Part shown: positions 37,245 to 47,009 of the stretch, piece by piece
Position numbering within the stretch: position 1 is the first letter of the stretch
How the letters are laid out: each line of letters starts with the position of its first letter
From: an uncultured Rhodocyclaceae bacterium
GTDB taxonomy: Bacteria > Pseudomonadota > Gammaproteobacteria > Burkholderiales > Rhodocyclaceae
Length of the DNA stretch: 64,000 bases
Reading direction: 5' to 3'
NCBI GenBank assembly: GCA_907163225.1
Contig: OU015322.1
Coordinates: forward strand, 1,961,001 to 2,025,000
Notes under the pieces: model-generated
What the model was told of the DNA's origin: nothing
The model's input: the letters and a program-made list of their open reading frames with translations, nothing else
The model's database searches: none
Program-made: the position numbers and the translations under genes

Positions 37245-38120
37245 ATGAAGAATTTCGTACTCATGGCCGCAGCAGTCGTGCTCGGCTTCACACTACAAAT
37301 CGGCGACGCTGAAGCCAAGCGCCTCGGTGGCGGCAGTTCGGCTGGCATGCAACGCCAGTCGGTGACGCCTAGCGCTCCGCCGTCTGCTGCCAAGCAGGCT
37401 CCCGCCGCAGCCCCGGCTGCCGCCCCCGCCGCCCAGCCCAAGCGCTCGTGGATGGGCCCGCTGGCTGGCCTCGCCGCCGGCCTTGGCCTGGCTGCACTGG
37501 CTTCGCACTTCGGCTTCGGCGAAGGCTTGGCCAACATGATGATGATCGGCCTGGTGATCATGGCCGTAGTTATGGCCATCGGCTTCTTCATGCGCAAGAA
37601 GGCTGGAGCTACTCAACAAGGTGGCTTGCAGTACGCCGGCGCCAACCCGAACTACGGTAGCAACGCCCCGCGCGAGCCTGACTTCATTCCTGCCGGCGGC
37701 TCTTCTGCAGCCGCTCCGGTTGTCGCCACCACCGGCACCGGCAACATCCCGGCCAGTTTCGATGTCGAAAGCTTTGTGCGCAACGCGAAGGTTAACTTCA
37801 TTCGCCTGCAAGCTGCCAACGACGCCGGCAACCTAGACGACATCCGCGAATTCACTTCGCCGGAAATGTTTGCCGAGATCAAGCTGGGCATGGGCGAGCG
37901 TGGCGCCGCCAAGCAGGAAACTGATGTCGCCCAACTCAACGGTGACGTGATTGATGTCGCCGAAGAAGCCAGCCGTTACGTCGTCAGCATCCGCTTCACG
38001 GGTCTGATCAGTGAAGAGAAGGGCGCCGCACCGGCTCCGTTCGACGAAATCTGGCACATGACCAAACCAACCGACAACAGTCGCGGCTGGGTATTGGCCG
38101 GAATCCAGCAAGTCCAGTAA
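37245..38120 (+). CDS. Tim44-like domain protein, membrane anchored
   Basis: A 291-residue protein with a signal peptide (MKNFVLMAAAVVLGFTLQIG), an alanine/proline-rich spacer, two hydrophobic segments near residues 66-90 and 94-112, and a C-terminal Tim44-like domain (residues about 165-290: FVRNAKVNFIRLQAANDAGNL, VRYVVSIRFTG-type strands). Bacterial members are of unknown function, probably acting at the inner membrane. GGAGACAAGC precedes the ATG, and TACACT about 38 bases upstream may be the -10 box. It stands alone with its own terminator. Confidence 0.85.
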   Translation: MKNFVLMAAAVVLGFTLQIGDAEAKRLGGGSSAGMQRQSVTPSAPPSAAKQAPAAAPAAAPAAQPKRSWMGPLAGLAAGLGLAALASHFGFGEGLANMMMIGLVIMAVVMAIGFFMRKKAGATQQGGLQYAGANPNYGSNAPREPDFIPAGGSSAAAPVVATTGTGNIPASFDVESFVRNAKVNFIRLQAANDAGNLDDIREFTSPEMFAEIKLGMGERGAAKQETDVAQLNGDVIDVAEEASRYVVSIRFTGLISEEKGAAPAPFDEIWHMTKPTDNSRGWVLAGIQQVQ

Positions 38121-38135
38121 ATACGGATTTGTCCC

Positions 38136-38169
38136 AAAAAGGCTGGCGGGAGACCTCGCCAGCCTTTTT
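38136..38169 (+). terminator. Rho-independent terminator after the Tim44-like gene
   Basis: AAAAAGGCTGGCG and CGCCAGCCTTTTT form a perfect 13-bp stem around an eight-base loop, ending in a T run, 16 bases after the stop codon. Confidence 0.92.
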
Positions 38170-38258
38170 GCTTTCTCCGGATAGAAAATACCAAGTTGCC
38201 ATTTTTGTGAAATACTTCATTGAGAAACACGGGCATCAATGGCATAGTCCCGCCCACA

Positions 38259-38280
38259 TTTGTAAAGGCTCCCTTACAAA
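38259..38280. promoter_or_regulatory. Palindrome upstream of the TonB receptor operon
   Basis: TTTGTAA and TTACAAA form a perfect 7-bp inverted repeat with an eight-base centre, 41 bases before the receptor start. It could be an operator or part of the leader. No matching regulator can be named. Confidence 0.35.
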
Positions 38281-38321
38281 CCTGATCATCCACGTCACCG
38301 TTAATCTTCGCCAAGCCATAC

Positions 38322-40352
38322 ATGAAAACTCTCCTGGCTATCACGCACATTGGCCTTGCGACGCTTTCGTCGCTAGCGTGTGCTGCGCAGGATGAAGATC
38401 TCAGCTTGGAAGAGCTGACTAAAACCGAGATTTCATCAGTTTCCAGACGCAACCAGAGTCTGACCAATGTACCCGCCGCGGCCTTCGTGATCACAGCCGA
38501 AGACATCCGCCGCTCAGGGGCACAGGCACTACCCGATATCCTGCGCATGGTGCCAGGCATTCAGGTTGCCCAAATCGACAGCGGGCGATATGCAGTCACG
38601 GCGCGCGGCTTCAACGGTCGCTTTGCCAACAAGTTGCAGGTTCTGATCGACGGCCGTAGCGTTTATCACCCGTTTTTCTCAGGCACTGTCTGGGAATATG
38701 ACCCGATCCCCCTTGAAGATATTGAGCGCATCGAAGTCATCCGGGGCGCCGGGGCCGCCATGTGGGGCGTCAATGCGGTCAATGGCGTCATCAACATCAT
38801 CAGCCGCCACTCCCGCGCGCAATCCGGCGGCTTGGTTGCGGCAAGCATTGGCTCAAATGGTCAGGGGCAGCTATATACCCGGGGCGGCGGCAGCATTGAT
38901 GCTGACACTTCATGGAAGCTGTCCGCCCAAGGTCGCCATGCCGAGCCTTCAAAACAAAGCTCGAACGACAAATACAGCGAAGATAGCCTAAGCAATGGCG
39001 TGGTCGATTTTCGTTTTGATCGGGCGCTTGCAGCAGGAAGCGATATCAGCATCTGGGCCAACGCCGGAAGCTCCTCCCTTGGCGACCTCTACCCGCTCAC
39101 ACCCAACCCACTCAATCCGGGTACGCTGATTTCCGTACCTGTCACCCAAAAAATCACCAACCAGACCCTGGGTAGCCGCTACCGCTGGCTGACTGCTCAG
39201 GGAATCGAATCCTCACTACAAGCTTCAATCGCGAGTTCGTCCATAGAAATCAAGGGCGCGCTCGGCGTAGACCACAACCAGTTCGATATCGACTATCAGG
39301 GACGCTACACTTTTGCCGCCCACGATTTGTTGTGGGGAGCCAGTCATCGAACAGTCTCGGATGAAGTGTGGTCAAGATACGTGGTCAGCATTGCCAAGCC
39401 GGAATTTACACAAAGGACGACGGGCATCTTCGTTCACGACAACTGGTCGCTGATCGCGGACACCCTCCAACTTGGCCTCGGAGCCCGCTGGGACCACACC
39501 AATCTGGGTGGCAGGTCTTTCTCGCCGAATGCCACCTTGATGTGGACGCCAACGCGCGACGATACGCTGTGGACGAAGTATTCAAAAGCGCCGCGCATGC
39601 CTGCGCGTGCCGAATACGACGTCACCATGCTGACAGGATTTGTCGCGCCCACGCTACTAACACCACCCATTGCAATTCGAGCCCGACCAGGCAACCAGCC
39701 CTTGCGCCAAGAAACGATGGAAGGATTCGAGCTGGGCTACCGTCGACAATTTGCTCCGCAAATCGGTGTCGACCTTTCGCTATTCCGCTATCGCTACTCC
39801 GACATCGTATCCAGTACCTACGCCGGTTTTCAACCCGACGTTCTCTATGGAATTCCGTTTGCCTATCAGAACCTTGATCGCAACAACGATGGCAATGGCT
39901 GGCTGAGTGGCGCTGAATTGAACGTAGACTGGCTGCTCACACCAAGCTGGCGAATGCAGTTGTCGTATGCCTACACGCATGTCGACATGGACAACTCGAC
40001 CAACCCGATTGCCAACGCCCAAGGCACGAAGGAGGAGCGCGCAACCCCCCGCCACTACGGCTCCTTGCGCTCGCAATGGAATATTTCGTCCAGCCAGCAA
40101 TTTGATGCCTGGATTCGCGGCTCTTCCGGCATTTACCGAACGCTCACGCCGTACACCACGGAAATCCGAGTTCCTGGCTATTTGACGCTGGATTTGCGTT
40201 ACGCCTTCAAAGCAACAAAAGATCTCGAACTGGCGGTGAGCGGACGCAATCTGGTCGGCCCGCGGCGCATTGAGTACGTGACGGATTACGTACCAGCGAC
40301 GCCGGTGATCATCGAACCTTCGCTGCTGCTTTCCGCGCGCTGGAAATTCTGA
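38322..40352 (+). CDS. TonB-dependent receptor of unknown ligand
   Basis: A 676-residue outer-membrane receptor with signal peptide (MKTLLAITHIGLATLSSLACA), then DLSLEELTKTEISSVSRRNQ before the plug. This leader is typical of receptors paired with YfiR-like genes rather than of siderophore receptors. The plug has ALPDILRMVPGIQVAQID, RGFNGRFANKLQVLIDGRSV and WGVNAVNGVINIISR; the barrel ends in ARWKF. Two bases separate it from the YfiR-like gene. No iron box or riboswitch is visible, so the ligand is open. Confidence 0.88.
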   Translation: MKTLLAITHIGLATLSSLACAAQDEDLSLEELTKTEISSVSRRNQSLTNVPAAAFVITAEDIRRSGAQALPDILRMVPGIQVAQIDSGRYAVTARGFNGRFANKLQVLIDGRSVYHPFFSGTVWEYDPIPLEDIERIEVIRGAGAAMWGVNAVNGVINIISRHSRAQSGGLVAASIGSNGQGQLYTRGGGSIDADTSWKLSAQGRHAEPSKQSSNDKYSEDSLSNGVVDFRFDRALAAGSDISIWANAGSSSLGDLYPLTPNPLNPGTLISVPVTQKITNQTLGSRYRWLTAQGIESSLQASIASSSIEIKGALGVDHNQFDIDYQGRYTFAAHDLLWGASHRTVSDEVWSRYVVSIAKPEFTQRTTGIFVHDNWSLIADTLQLGLGARWDHTNLGGRSFSPNATLMWTPTRDDTLWTKYSKAPRMPARAEYDVTMLTGFVAPTLLTPPIAIRARPGNQPLRQETMEGFELGYRRQFAPQIGVDLSLFRYRYSDIVSSTYAGFQPDVLYGIPFAYQNLDRNNDGNGWLSGAELNVDWLLTPSWRMQLSYAYTHVDMDNSTNPIANAQGTKEERATPRHYGSLRSQWNISSSQQFDAWIRGSSGIYRTLTPYTTEIRVPGYLTLDLRYAFKATKDLELAVSGRNLVGPRRIEYVTDYVPATPVIIEPSLLLSARWKF

Positions 40353-40354
40353 TC

Positions 40355-40906
40355 ATGTTGCACCTTGCCTGCGCTCTCTCGCAATTTTCTCTGCGTCATT
40401 GGCTGACAGTAATGCTACTGGGCTTCGCATCCACCGCATTTTCGGCGCCTGACTCCGAACCGCAAGTGGAAGCAGCGTATCTGGTCAATTTCATGAAATA
40501 TATCGAGTGGCCGACCAACAACCGCACGACAACAACAATTTGTCTGTTTGGCCGCGATACGCTGGGCTCATTCCTGGCCGGCTATGAGGGGCGCTCTGTC
40601 GGCGGCAGAGAGTTGCGGATTCGCCGGGCCAACAGCCCTGACGATATTTCAAACTGCCAGCTGGTGTACATACCTGACGTTGAAGAGGCACGGGTCGGCG
40701 TCGTTCTGCGCTGGCTTCAAAACACACCCGTCCTTGCCGCCAGTAACGTCGATGGCTTTGCCCGTGCCGGTGGCGGCATTGAGCTGGTGCGCGGTACGGG
40801 CCGCGTCCAATTTATTGTCAATGCTGAAGCCCTGTCGCGAAATGGCCTGACCCCCAGCTCGCAGATGTTGCGTCTCGCCCAAAAAGTGATCGTGGTAGAA
40901 CGTTGA
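40355..40906 (+). CDS. YfiR-like periplasmic protein (DUF4154)
   Basis: A 183-residue exported protein with an N-terminal hydrophobic segment and the YfiR/DUF4154 pattern: EAAYLVNFMKYIEWP near residue 35, ICLFGRDTLGSFLAGYEG, GRELRIRRANSPDDISNCQLVYI and a C-terminal LSRNGLTPSSQMLRLAQKVI. Family members act in the periplasm as modulators of a membrane signalling protein. Here the partner is probably the adjacent kinase, whose start overlaps this stop codon. Confidence 0.85.
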   Translation: MLHLACALSQFSLRHWLTVMLLGFASTAFSAPDSEPQVEAAYLVNFMKYIEWPTNNRTTTTICLFGRDTLGSFLAGYEGRSVGGRELRIRRANSPDDISNCQLVYIPDVEEARVGVVLRWLQNTPVLAASNVDGFARAGGGIELVRGTGRVQFIVNAEALSRNGLTPSSQMLRLAQKVIVVER

Positions 40907-42882
40907 GAACGCAGCACAGTATCCGCAAGAAAATCGCGCTGGCGATTGCCGCCTCGCTCGGCATCGGCCTCTTGCTGTCTTTCCTGACCTTCGCGGTTCG
41001 CGAGGTCGACCAGCGGCGCCAGGCAAAAACCACTGAACTGTTTTCGATGGCCGACGTAGTTGCATTCAATGCCTCGGCCGTCATTGAGTTCAACGATGCC
41101 AAGGGTGCCAAGCAACTGCTCAGTTCGTTTGGCGAACATCCGGATGTGCTGACCGTTCGCCTGCTCGGCATCGACTCCGATTTCCGTTACCGCTTCGACG
41201 CGCCCAACCGCGACCTTCCCGCCCAGGTCGCGCTGGGCGACCAGCCGCATCGCGAGCGCGCCGTCTATGCCGACTGGTCCAACGTCACCGTTGCCGTGCC
41301 TATCCGTTCAGAAGATGGCGTCGTCGGTACCGTCGCCATCACCTCCAGCCTGGACGAAGTCTGGCGGGCGATTGTCTGGAATCTGATGCTCTCGCTATTG
41401 GCACTGACCCTGTCGTTCGTGATCGCCTTTGCCATCGGCCGCCAGATGCTGGCTTCGATTCTGGCTGCACTTGCTTCTCTGACCAATACAGTGCAATACG
41501 TCGCGGAATCGAAAGATTATTCGCGGCACGCAAAAATCTATTCGGACGACGAAATCGGCCGCCTTGGCGAGGCTTTCAACGCCATGCTGACCGAAATTGC
41601 CGAGCGCGACGGTCAACTGGCCGATCAGCGCGACCACCTCGAAGACACCGTGCAGGAACGAACCCAGGCGCTGTCGCTGGCCAAGGAAGCGGCCGAAGCG
41701 GCCAGCCGGGCCAAGAGCACCTTCCTCTCCAACATGAGCCATGAACTGCGGACGCCGATGAGCGCCATCATTGGCATGACTTACATGCTCAAGCGAAATA
41801 ACACCGATGGCGGACAGGTCGACAAACTGGGCAAGATCGACAGCGCGGCCAATCATCTTCTGCAATTGCTCAACGACATCCTCGATCTCTCTAAGATCGA
41901 CGCTGAAAGGATGACGCTTGAACATACGGCTTTCTCGGTCGACACCCTGACCCAGGATCTGGCAAGCCTGCTGGCACCCCGAGCCGAATCGGCCCAGCTG
42001 CATTTCGTGCTCAATATCGATCCTCGTCTCAAGCGCATGCGCCTGCTCGGCGACCCGCTACGGTTGCAACAAGTCTTGCTCAACCTGGCCGGCAACGCGA
42101 TCAAATTCACCGAGCGCGGCGAGGTTCGAGTCGTGGCGCGCATTGCCGAGAATGCGGGCGACGCTGTTCTGCTTGAGCTATCGGTCTGGGATACCGGCAT
42201 CGGTATTGCGCCGGAGGCGATGGATCGCATCTTCAACCCGTTCGAGCAGGCCGATGGCTCGACCACGCGCAAATACGGTGGCACCGGTCTTGGCCTGCCC
42301 ATCTGTCAGCGCCTTGTGCGCCTGATGGGCGGCGAAATCCAGGTGGTCAGTACACCCGGCGCGGGCAGTGCGTTCACTTTCACCATTCCGCTTCAGCAAG
42401 CGGATGCTGCGCCCTCGGCCCGTCGGCTTGAAGCGAGCCAGCCCACGGCAGACGCCGAGCACGTCTTGCGGGCTGAATTTCCGAGCTGTCGCATCCTCGT
42501 CGCCGAAGACGACTGGGTTAACCAGGAAGTAGCGCTCGAACTACTGCGAGAAACACTCGGCTTTACCGTCGACATCGCCCCGGACGGCCTGCAGGCATTC
42601 GATATGGCGCTGGGCCAGCGCTACGATCTGATCCTGATGGACGTACAAATGCCTGAGCTTGATGGCATCGGCGCGACTCAGGCGATTCGTGAAATTTCCG
42701 GGTACGATGAAGTGCCGATCATCGCCATGACGGCCAACGCCTTTGCCGAAGACCGCGCGCGCTGCCTCGACGCGGGCATGAACGACTATATCGCCAAGCC
42801 GGTCAACCCGGACAATCTGTTCGCCATCATGCTGAAGTGGCTGCGGCTACGCGAAGCTGCCGCGGTCAGCTTGAACAGCTGA
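40903..42882 (+). CDS. Hybrid sensor histidine kinase with receiver domain
   Basis: A 659-residue membrane kinase. It has a transmembrane helix at about residues 10-30, a periplasmic sensor of CHASE8 type to about residue 150, a second helix, and a HAMP region. The HisKA domain has [17 protein letters not shown], the histidine kinase ATPase [20 protein letters not shown] and [13 protein letters not shown]. The C-terminal receiver carries phospho-acceptor [13 protein letters not shown]. It uses a TTG start within the YfiR-like stop (TTGA). No output domain or adjacent response regulator is present, so the downstream partner is elsewhere. Confidence 0.9.
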   Translation: MRTQHSIRKKIALAIAASLGIGLLLSFLTFAVREVDQRRQAKTTELFSMADVVAFNASAVIEFNDAKGAKQLLSSFGEHPDVLTVRLLGIDSDFRYRFDAPNRDLPAQVALGDQPHRERAVYADWSNVTVAVPIRSEDGVVGTVAITSSLDEVWRAIVWNLMLSLLALTLSFVIAFAIGRQMLASILAALASLTNTVQYVAESKDYSRHAKIYSDDEIGRLGEAFNAMLTEIAERDGQLADQRDHLEDTVQERTQALSLAKEAAEAASRAKSTFLSNMSHELRTPMSAIIGMTYMLKRNNTDGGQVDKLGKIDSAANHLLQLLNDILDLSKIDAERMTLEHTAFSVDTLTQDLASLLAPRAESAQLHFVLNIDPRLKRMRLLGDPLRLQQVLLNLAGNAIKFTERGEVRVVARIAENAGDAVLLELSVWDTGIGIAPEAMDRIFNPFEQADGSTTRKYGGTGLGLPICQRLVRLMGGEIQVVSTPGAGSAFTFTIPLQQADAAPSARRLEASQPTADAEHVLRAEFPSCRILVAEDDWVNQEVALELLRETLGFTVDIAPDGLQAFDMALGQRYDLILMDVQMPELDGIGATQAIREISGYDEVPIIAMTANAFAEDRARCLDAGMNDYIAKPVNPDNLFAIMLKWLRLREAAAVSLNS

Positions 42883-42884
42883 CC
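42864..42884. terminator. Hairpin spanning the two convergent stop codons
   Basis: GGTCAGCT and AGCTGACC form a perfect 8-bp stem with a five-base loop. Each arm contains one of the two stop codons (kinase on plus, selO on minus). There is no T run, so termination strength is uncertain. Confidence 0.45.
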
Positions 42885-44392
42885 TCCAGGCCGTTCGCCC
42901 AATCGGGTGGTAGCGCTGCGTAGTTTTCAAATTCGGGCTGCTCGTCGTAAGGCCGTCGCAGGCAGGCAAGCAAGCGCCGAACCTCGGAAAAATCTCCGTG
43001 CTTTGCCTTGCGGATAGCCGCTTCAGCCAGCCAGTTGCGCAGCACGTATTTGGGGTTGGCCGCCAGCATGGACGCCTGCCGTTCGGCATCGGGCCATGGC
43101 GTCTGAGCCTGGCGCGCCCGCCAGCCGTCAAGCCAGACATCACAGGCGGCACGGTCGACAAACAGGTCACGCAAGGCATTTTCGGTTTTTGGCCGATTTT
43201 CCGGGTTGACCGTAGCACCCGCCTTGGACTCTGCGGTGGAGCAAGACAGCTTGGACAGGGCGCGGAAGAACAGGGTGAAATCCGGCCGATGCTCCTGCAG
43301 GAAACCAAAGGTTTCGCCGATGAACGTCTCGTCATCGGGCAAAGCTTCCCGCAAGCCGAGTTTGGCGCACATCAGGCGTTCGAAGGTCAGGGCGAAGGCA
43401 TCGCCATAGGTTTCATCAACCGCCGCCCGGGCGGCAGCCGGATCCACCAGTAACGGCAGGAAAGCGTCGGCCAGACGGTAAAGATTCCATTGCCCGACAT
43501 GCGGCTGATTGCGATAGGTGTAACGCCCCTGGTGGTCGGAATGGTTGCAGATATGGCCAGCGTCGAACGCCTCCATAAACCCGAACGGGCCATAATCCAG
43601 CGTCAAACCGAGAATCGACATGTTGTCGGTGTTCATCACGCCATGCATGAAACCGACCGCCATCCAGTGCGCCATCAATTCGCCGGTACGGCGGGAAACG
43701 TCGCGCAGCAGGGCATCGTAGGGATTCGCTTCAGCCCGGCATTCCGGCCGGAACGTGTCGATCACGTAGTCAGCCAGTTGTTGCAGTTCCAGCGGCCGGT
43801 TGCGCGACGCCCAGTGCTCGAAGGAGCCAAAGCGGACAAAACCAGGCGCCACGCGCGCCACCACCGCGGCTGTCTCGATCTCTTCGCGACGCACCGCCTG
43901 CTCGGCGCCGATAATGCACAGGGCGCGGGTGGTCGGCACGCCCAAGCCGGCCATCGCTTCCGAACAGAGAAATTCCCGGATCGAGGAGCGCAGCACGGCA
44001 CGCCCGTCGGCGCCACGCGAATAGGGCGTTCGACCCGCCCCTTTGAGCTGGATTTCCCAGTGACCCAACTCATTGCGCAGGCCGCCCAGTAAATGCGCCC
44101 GGCCATCGCCCAACTGCCCCGCCCAGACGCCAAACTGGTGGCCGGAGTAAACAGCGGCGAGCGGCTCGCTGCCAGGCATCAGGCGATTCCCGGCGAATAT
44201 TTCGGCAAACAAAGGGCTATCCAGAAGAGCGGCAGGCAGGCCAAGCGTGTCAGCGACCTCGTCACTCACGGCAACCACATGCGGCTTGCTCAGTGGCTGC
44301 GGATTCAGGCGGGTATAGAAGGCTTCGGGCAGTGCGGCGAAGCTGTTGTCAAAGGCGGGCAGGTCAGTCAGGAAATTTTCCGGGGCGTTCAT
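42866..44392 (-). CDS. selO: Protein adenylyltransferase SelO (YdiU)
   Basis: SelO is a pseudokinase-fold enzyme that transfers AMP from ATP to protein hydroxyl groups. The 509-residue protein shows the family motifs [19 protein letters not shown] near residue 105, [35 protein letters not shown]-type segments, and [23 protein letters not shown]. I place the start at 44392 ([14 protein letters not shown]), where the conserved part begins; a longer frame has no support. A dispersed-repeat copy encodes [18 protein letters not shown] near residue 400. Confidence 0.92.
   Translation of the reverse strand: [508 protein letters not shown]
43180..43220 (+). repeat. Dispersed repeat copy 8 (inside selO)
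   Basis: GGTTTTTGGCCG, ATTTTCC, then GGGTTGACCGTAGCA. It is antisense to selO and encodes [12 protein letters not shown]. A strong match to the intergenic copies. Confidence 0.75.
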
Positions 44393-44582
44393 TGTGTCGG
44401 GTTTCTGGCAAAAAAACGGGCTACGGCTGCCAGCGGCAAACGGTGCGCCGGCCAGGCCTTCGATCAGAACACGAAAACCGCGGATGGTTCGCATCTGAGG
44501 CAGCCAATACCGATCATCCGCCCCCGGTGCAGCGGTAAAATGAAACTCGTTGCGCCACTTTCGGCCACCAAACTACCTCACC

Positions 44583-44801
44583 ATGCGCCGCTACCCATTT
44601 TCTTTCATTGCCCTGACCACGCTCGGCATTCTCTGCCTCATTCCCGGCATTGTCAGCCTGGCCGGCTTCGGAGCCAGCCTTCACCCGATGCTGGAAGACC
44701 CGATGGCCGGGCTGGCCTTCATCGTTTCAGCGATTGCGCTGATCGGCTCGGGGGCCTTCCCGCTGGTAATCGCCAAGTTGAAAGCAAACGAGGGTGTTTA
44801 A
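44583..44801 (+). CDS. Small inner-membrane protein of unknown function
   Basis: A 72-residue protein with two predicted transmembrane helices (about residues 7-30 and 42-64): MRRYPFSFIALTTLGILCL at the start and a short charged tail. The ATG at 44583 is preferred over one 33 bases upstream because the hydrophobic segment then follows a short basic start. It overlaps the convergent YeeE gene by four bases. Function unknown. Confidence 0.65.
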   Translation: MRRYPFSFIALTTLGILCLIPGIVSLAGFGASLHPMLEDPMAGLAFIVSAIALIGSGAFPLVIAKLKANEGV

Positions 44802-45901
44802 GCCTCGCGCATCAACCGCCAATACTGAAATTTGAGCGTCGCTGCGGCGCCCAGCACGATGGCCAGAAACGTCACCATCGACCCCAGTGCCAGGGTCGAA
44901 AAACCGGTAATACCCTGGCCGACCGTGCACCCCATCGCTACGACGCCGCCAAAACCCATCAGCGCCGCACCGATCAGGTGACTGGCGGTGTCTTCGATGC
45001 TGGAAAAGCCTTCCCAGCGAAAACTGCGGGTCAGGATCGACCACGCGAATGAGCCGGCGATCACGCCGAGTGCCGTGGCAATGCCAAAACTCATGACTCG
45101 GCTGGAATCCGACCACAACATCAGCAGTTCCAGCGTGTAGGCCTGCGGCGCCACGAAACTCAATGCTTCCATGCGCCCGCTGTTGGTGGTCAGGAATGCT
45201 TCTTCCAGCGTTTCGGGATGCTCGGCAAGGTAGCCGAGGTGGCCACTGACATACCAGGCTGCGACAACCGCCAAGCCCGTGCCCAGGCCGCCCAGGAGAT
45301 TATCAAGCGTCCAGAAATCGCGCTTGAGCAGGCATGCTGCGGTCAACCCGCCACCGATGGCAAAAACGGAGAGCAGGAAAGCCGTCCTCGGCTCCACGCC
45401 CGTCGCTGCCAGCAAAGCCGGAATATCCTGCCCGCCGGGAAAGATCAGCGCCGCCTTTTCCAGCACGTTGACGCGAAATACGCCGAAAACGCCGCGCATG
45501 GTCATGTAGGCGACCAGGCCAAGCACCGCGAAGACCACCAGCGATTTCAGATTGCCAGCCCCGATCCGGATCAGCGTCTTTGAACCGCAACCGGAGGCGA
45601 GCACCATGCCAGCGCCGAATGTCAGTCCGCCAACCACATAGGAAAGCCAGGTGAAATTCGGCGTCCGGTAGATCGATTTGCCGAGGTCGATCAGGCCCGC
45701 CACATGCAGCGCGGCGGCGCCAAGAATGGCGACGCCGATGGCCAGCAGCCACATCCGCATGCGATTCCAGTCGCTCATGTTCACGATGTCGGAGACCGCC
45801 CCCATCGTGCAGAAATGGGTCTTCTGGCCAATGCCGCCAAAGATGAAACCAATGGCAAACGCTAGCCAGAGTACGGTGCTGGCGGACACTGCCGTTTCCA
45901 T
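44798..45901 (-). CDS. YeeE/YedE-family transporter (thiosulfate/sulfur import type)
   Basis: A 367-residue membrane protein with about nine to ten helices and two YeeE/YedE repeats. The first contains FGGIGQKTHFCTMGAVSDI near residue 22 and GAGMVLASGCGSKTLIRIGAGN near residue 100; the second contains LIGAALMGFGGVVAMGCTVGQG near residue 310. The conserved cysteines match proteins that import thiosulfate or related sulfur compounds. It starts two bases after queC ends, so they may be co-transcribed; a functional link is not evident. Confidence 0.85.
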   Translation of the reverse strand: METAVSASTVLWLAFAIGFIFGGIGQKTHFCTMGAVSDIVNMSDWNRMRMWLLAIGVAILGAAALHVAGLIDLGKSIYRTPNFTWLSYVVGGLTFGAGMVLASGCGSKTLIRIGAGNLKSLVVFAVLGLVAYMTMRGVFGVFRVNVLEKAALIFPGGQDIPALLAATGVEPRTAFLLSVFAIGGGLTAACLLKRDFWTLDNLLGGLGTGLAVVAAWYVSGHLGYLAEHPETLEEAFLTTNSGRMEALSFVAPQAYTLELLMLWSDSSRVMSFGIATALGVIAGSFAWSILTRSFRWEGFSSIEDTASHLIGAALMGFGGVVAMGCTVGQGITGFSTLALGSMVTFLAIVLGAAATLKFQYWRLMREA

Positions 45902-45903
45902 AT

Positions 45904-46581
45904 TCAGCCCCGATACTCGGTGGGATCGGCCAGCCCGGCCGCAGCAAAACCTTCAGCCCGCAAACGACAGGAGTCACACACGCCGCAGGCCCGGCCATCT
46001 TCATCGGCCTGGTAGCAGGATACGGTCAGACTGTAATCGACCCCCAGCGCGGCGCCGGTGCGGATGATCTCGGCCTTGGAAAGGTCAATCAACGGCGCGT
46101 GGATGGACAGTTTGTGCCCTTCCACACCCGCCTTGGTCGCCAGATTGGCCATGGTTTCGAAGGCGCTGATGTATTCGGGCCGGCAATCCGGATAACCCGA
46201 GTAATCGACGGCATTTACGCCGACAAAGATATCGCGGCTGCCTAGCACTTCGGCCCAGGCCATGGCAAGCGAGAGCATGATGGTATTGCGGGCCGGCACG
46301 TAAGTTACCGGGATGCCCGGTTGCACGCCCTCAGTCGGCACGGCAATGTTGGTATCCGTCAGCGCCGAACCGCCAAATTGCGCCAAGCCAAAATTCAGAA
46401 CCCGATGCTCGGCAGCGCCCAGCGCCTTGACGACACGATCAGCGGCAACCAGCTCGGCACTGTGCCGTTGGCCATAGTTGAAAGACAGGCAATAGGTTTC
46501 GAAACCCTGGCTGCGCGCGATGGCAAGGCAGGTGGCGGAATCGAGTCCACCAGAAAGGAGAACAACAGCTTTTCTAATCAT
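45904..46581 (-). CDS. queC: 7-cyano-7-deazaguanine synthase QueC
   Basis: QueC makes preQ0 from 7-carboxy-7-deazaguanine, ammonia and ATP, on the route to the tRNA base queuosine. The 225-residue protein has the PP-loop [13 protein letters not shown] near residue 8, [16 protein letters not shown] near residue 95 and the zinc site [20 protein letters not shown] near residue 190. It works after QueE, which is encoded upstream with a PilZ gene in between. Confidence 0.95.
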   Translation of the reverse strand: MIRKAVVLLSGGLDSATCLAIARSQGFETYCLSFNYGQRHSAELVAADRVVKALGAAEHRVLNFGLAQFGGSALTDTNIAVPTEGVQPGIPVTYVPARNTIMLSLAMAWAEVLGSRDIFVGVNAVDYSGYPDCRPEYISAFETMANLATKAGVEGHKLSIHAPLIDLSKAEIIRTGAALGVDYSLTVSCYQADEDGRACGVCDSCRLRAEGFAAAGLADPTEYRG

Positions 46582-46631
46582 GAGGCGCGAAACTTGAGGG
46601 GAAAGAGGTAGCAGTAGAGTCGAGGGAGTAA

Positions 46632-46994
46632 TCAGTTGTCGGTCAACAGCGAAAACTCCCGCTCGGCCAGCGCCTCGTCGCCCAGATTGAGTTCAACCAG
46701 GCGCCGCAGGTGGGTGACGCTGTCGAGATCAATTTCGCGACAGGCCAGACCGTAGTAATTGGCCAGGTGATGCACGATGGTGGCTTCCATCCGGATGATG
46801 GTGCCAAGATTGTCCAAGCGGATTTTCAGCGTGCCATTGGTGCCAACGTTGACGAACATGTTGGCGTTCGGGTGGATCAAGGCGCCCTGCAGCGAGAGAT
46901 CCAGCACGTCGACTCCATACTCGCCATCGGGCAGGAAGAGGCTGGCTTCGCACTGGAAAGGAATACGGGAAAACTGTCGACGATTGCGCTCCAT
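46632..46994 (-). CDS. PilZ-domain protein (c-di-GMP receptor candidate)
   Basis: A 120-residue single-domain PilZ protein. The c-di-GMP-binding RxxxR motif is [10 protein letters not shown] near residue 4 and the second motif DLSLQGALI near residue 32 fits D/NxSxxG in modified form. It probably reports c-di-GMP to a partner. It sits 15 bases after queE and is read in the same direction, an extra gene in the usual queE-queC pair. Confidence 0.85.
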   Translation of the reverse strand: MERNRRQFSRIPFQCEASLFLPDGEYGVDVLDLSLQGALIHPNANMFVNVGTNGTLKIRLDNLGTIIRMEATIVHHLANYYGLACREIDLDSVTHLRRLVELNLGDEALAEREFSLLTDN

Positions 46995-47009
46995 GCTTGT
47001 CTCCGTCCT

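Noticed and set aside
45336-45370. Repeat-like match in the YeeE gene (GGGTTGACCGCAGCATGCC)
   Set aside because: The peptide GGGLTAACL is typical for such membrane helices and the T-rich half is missing.
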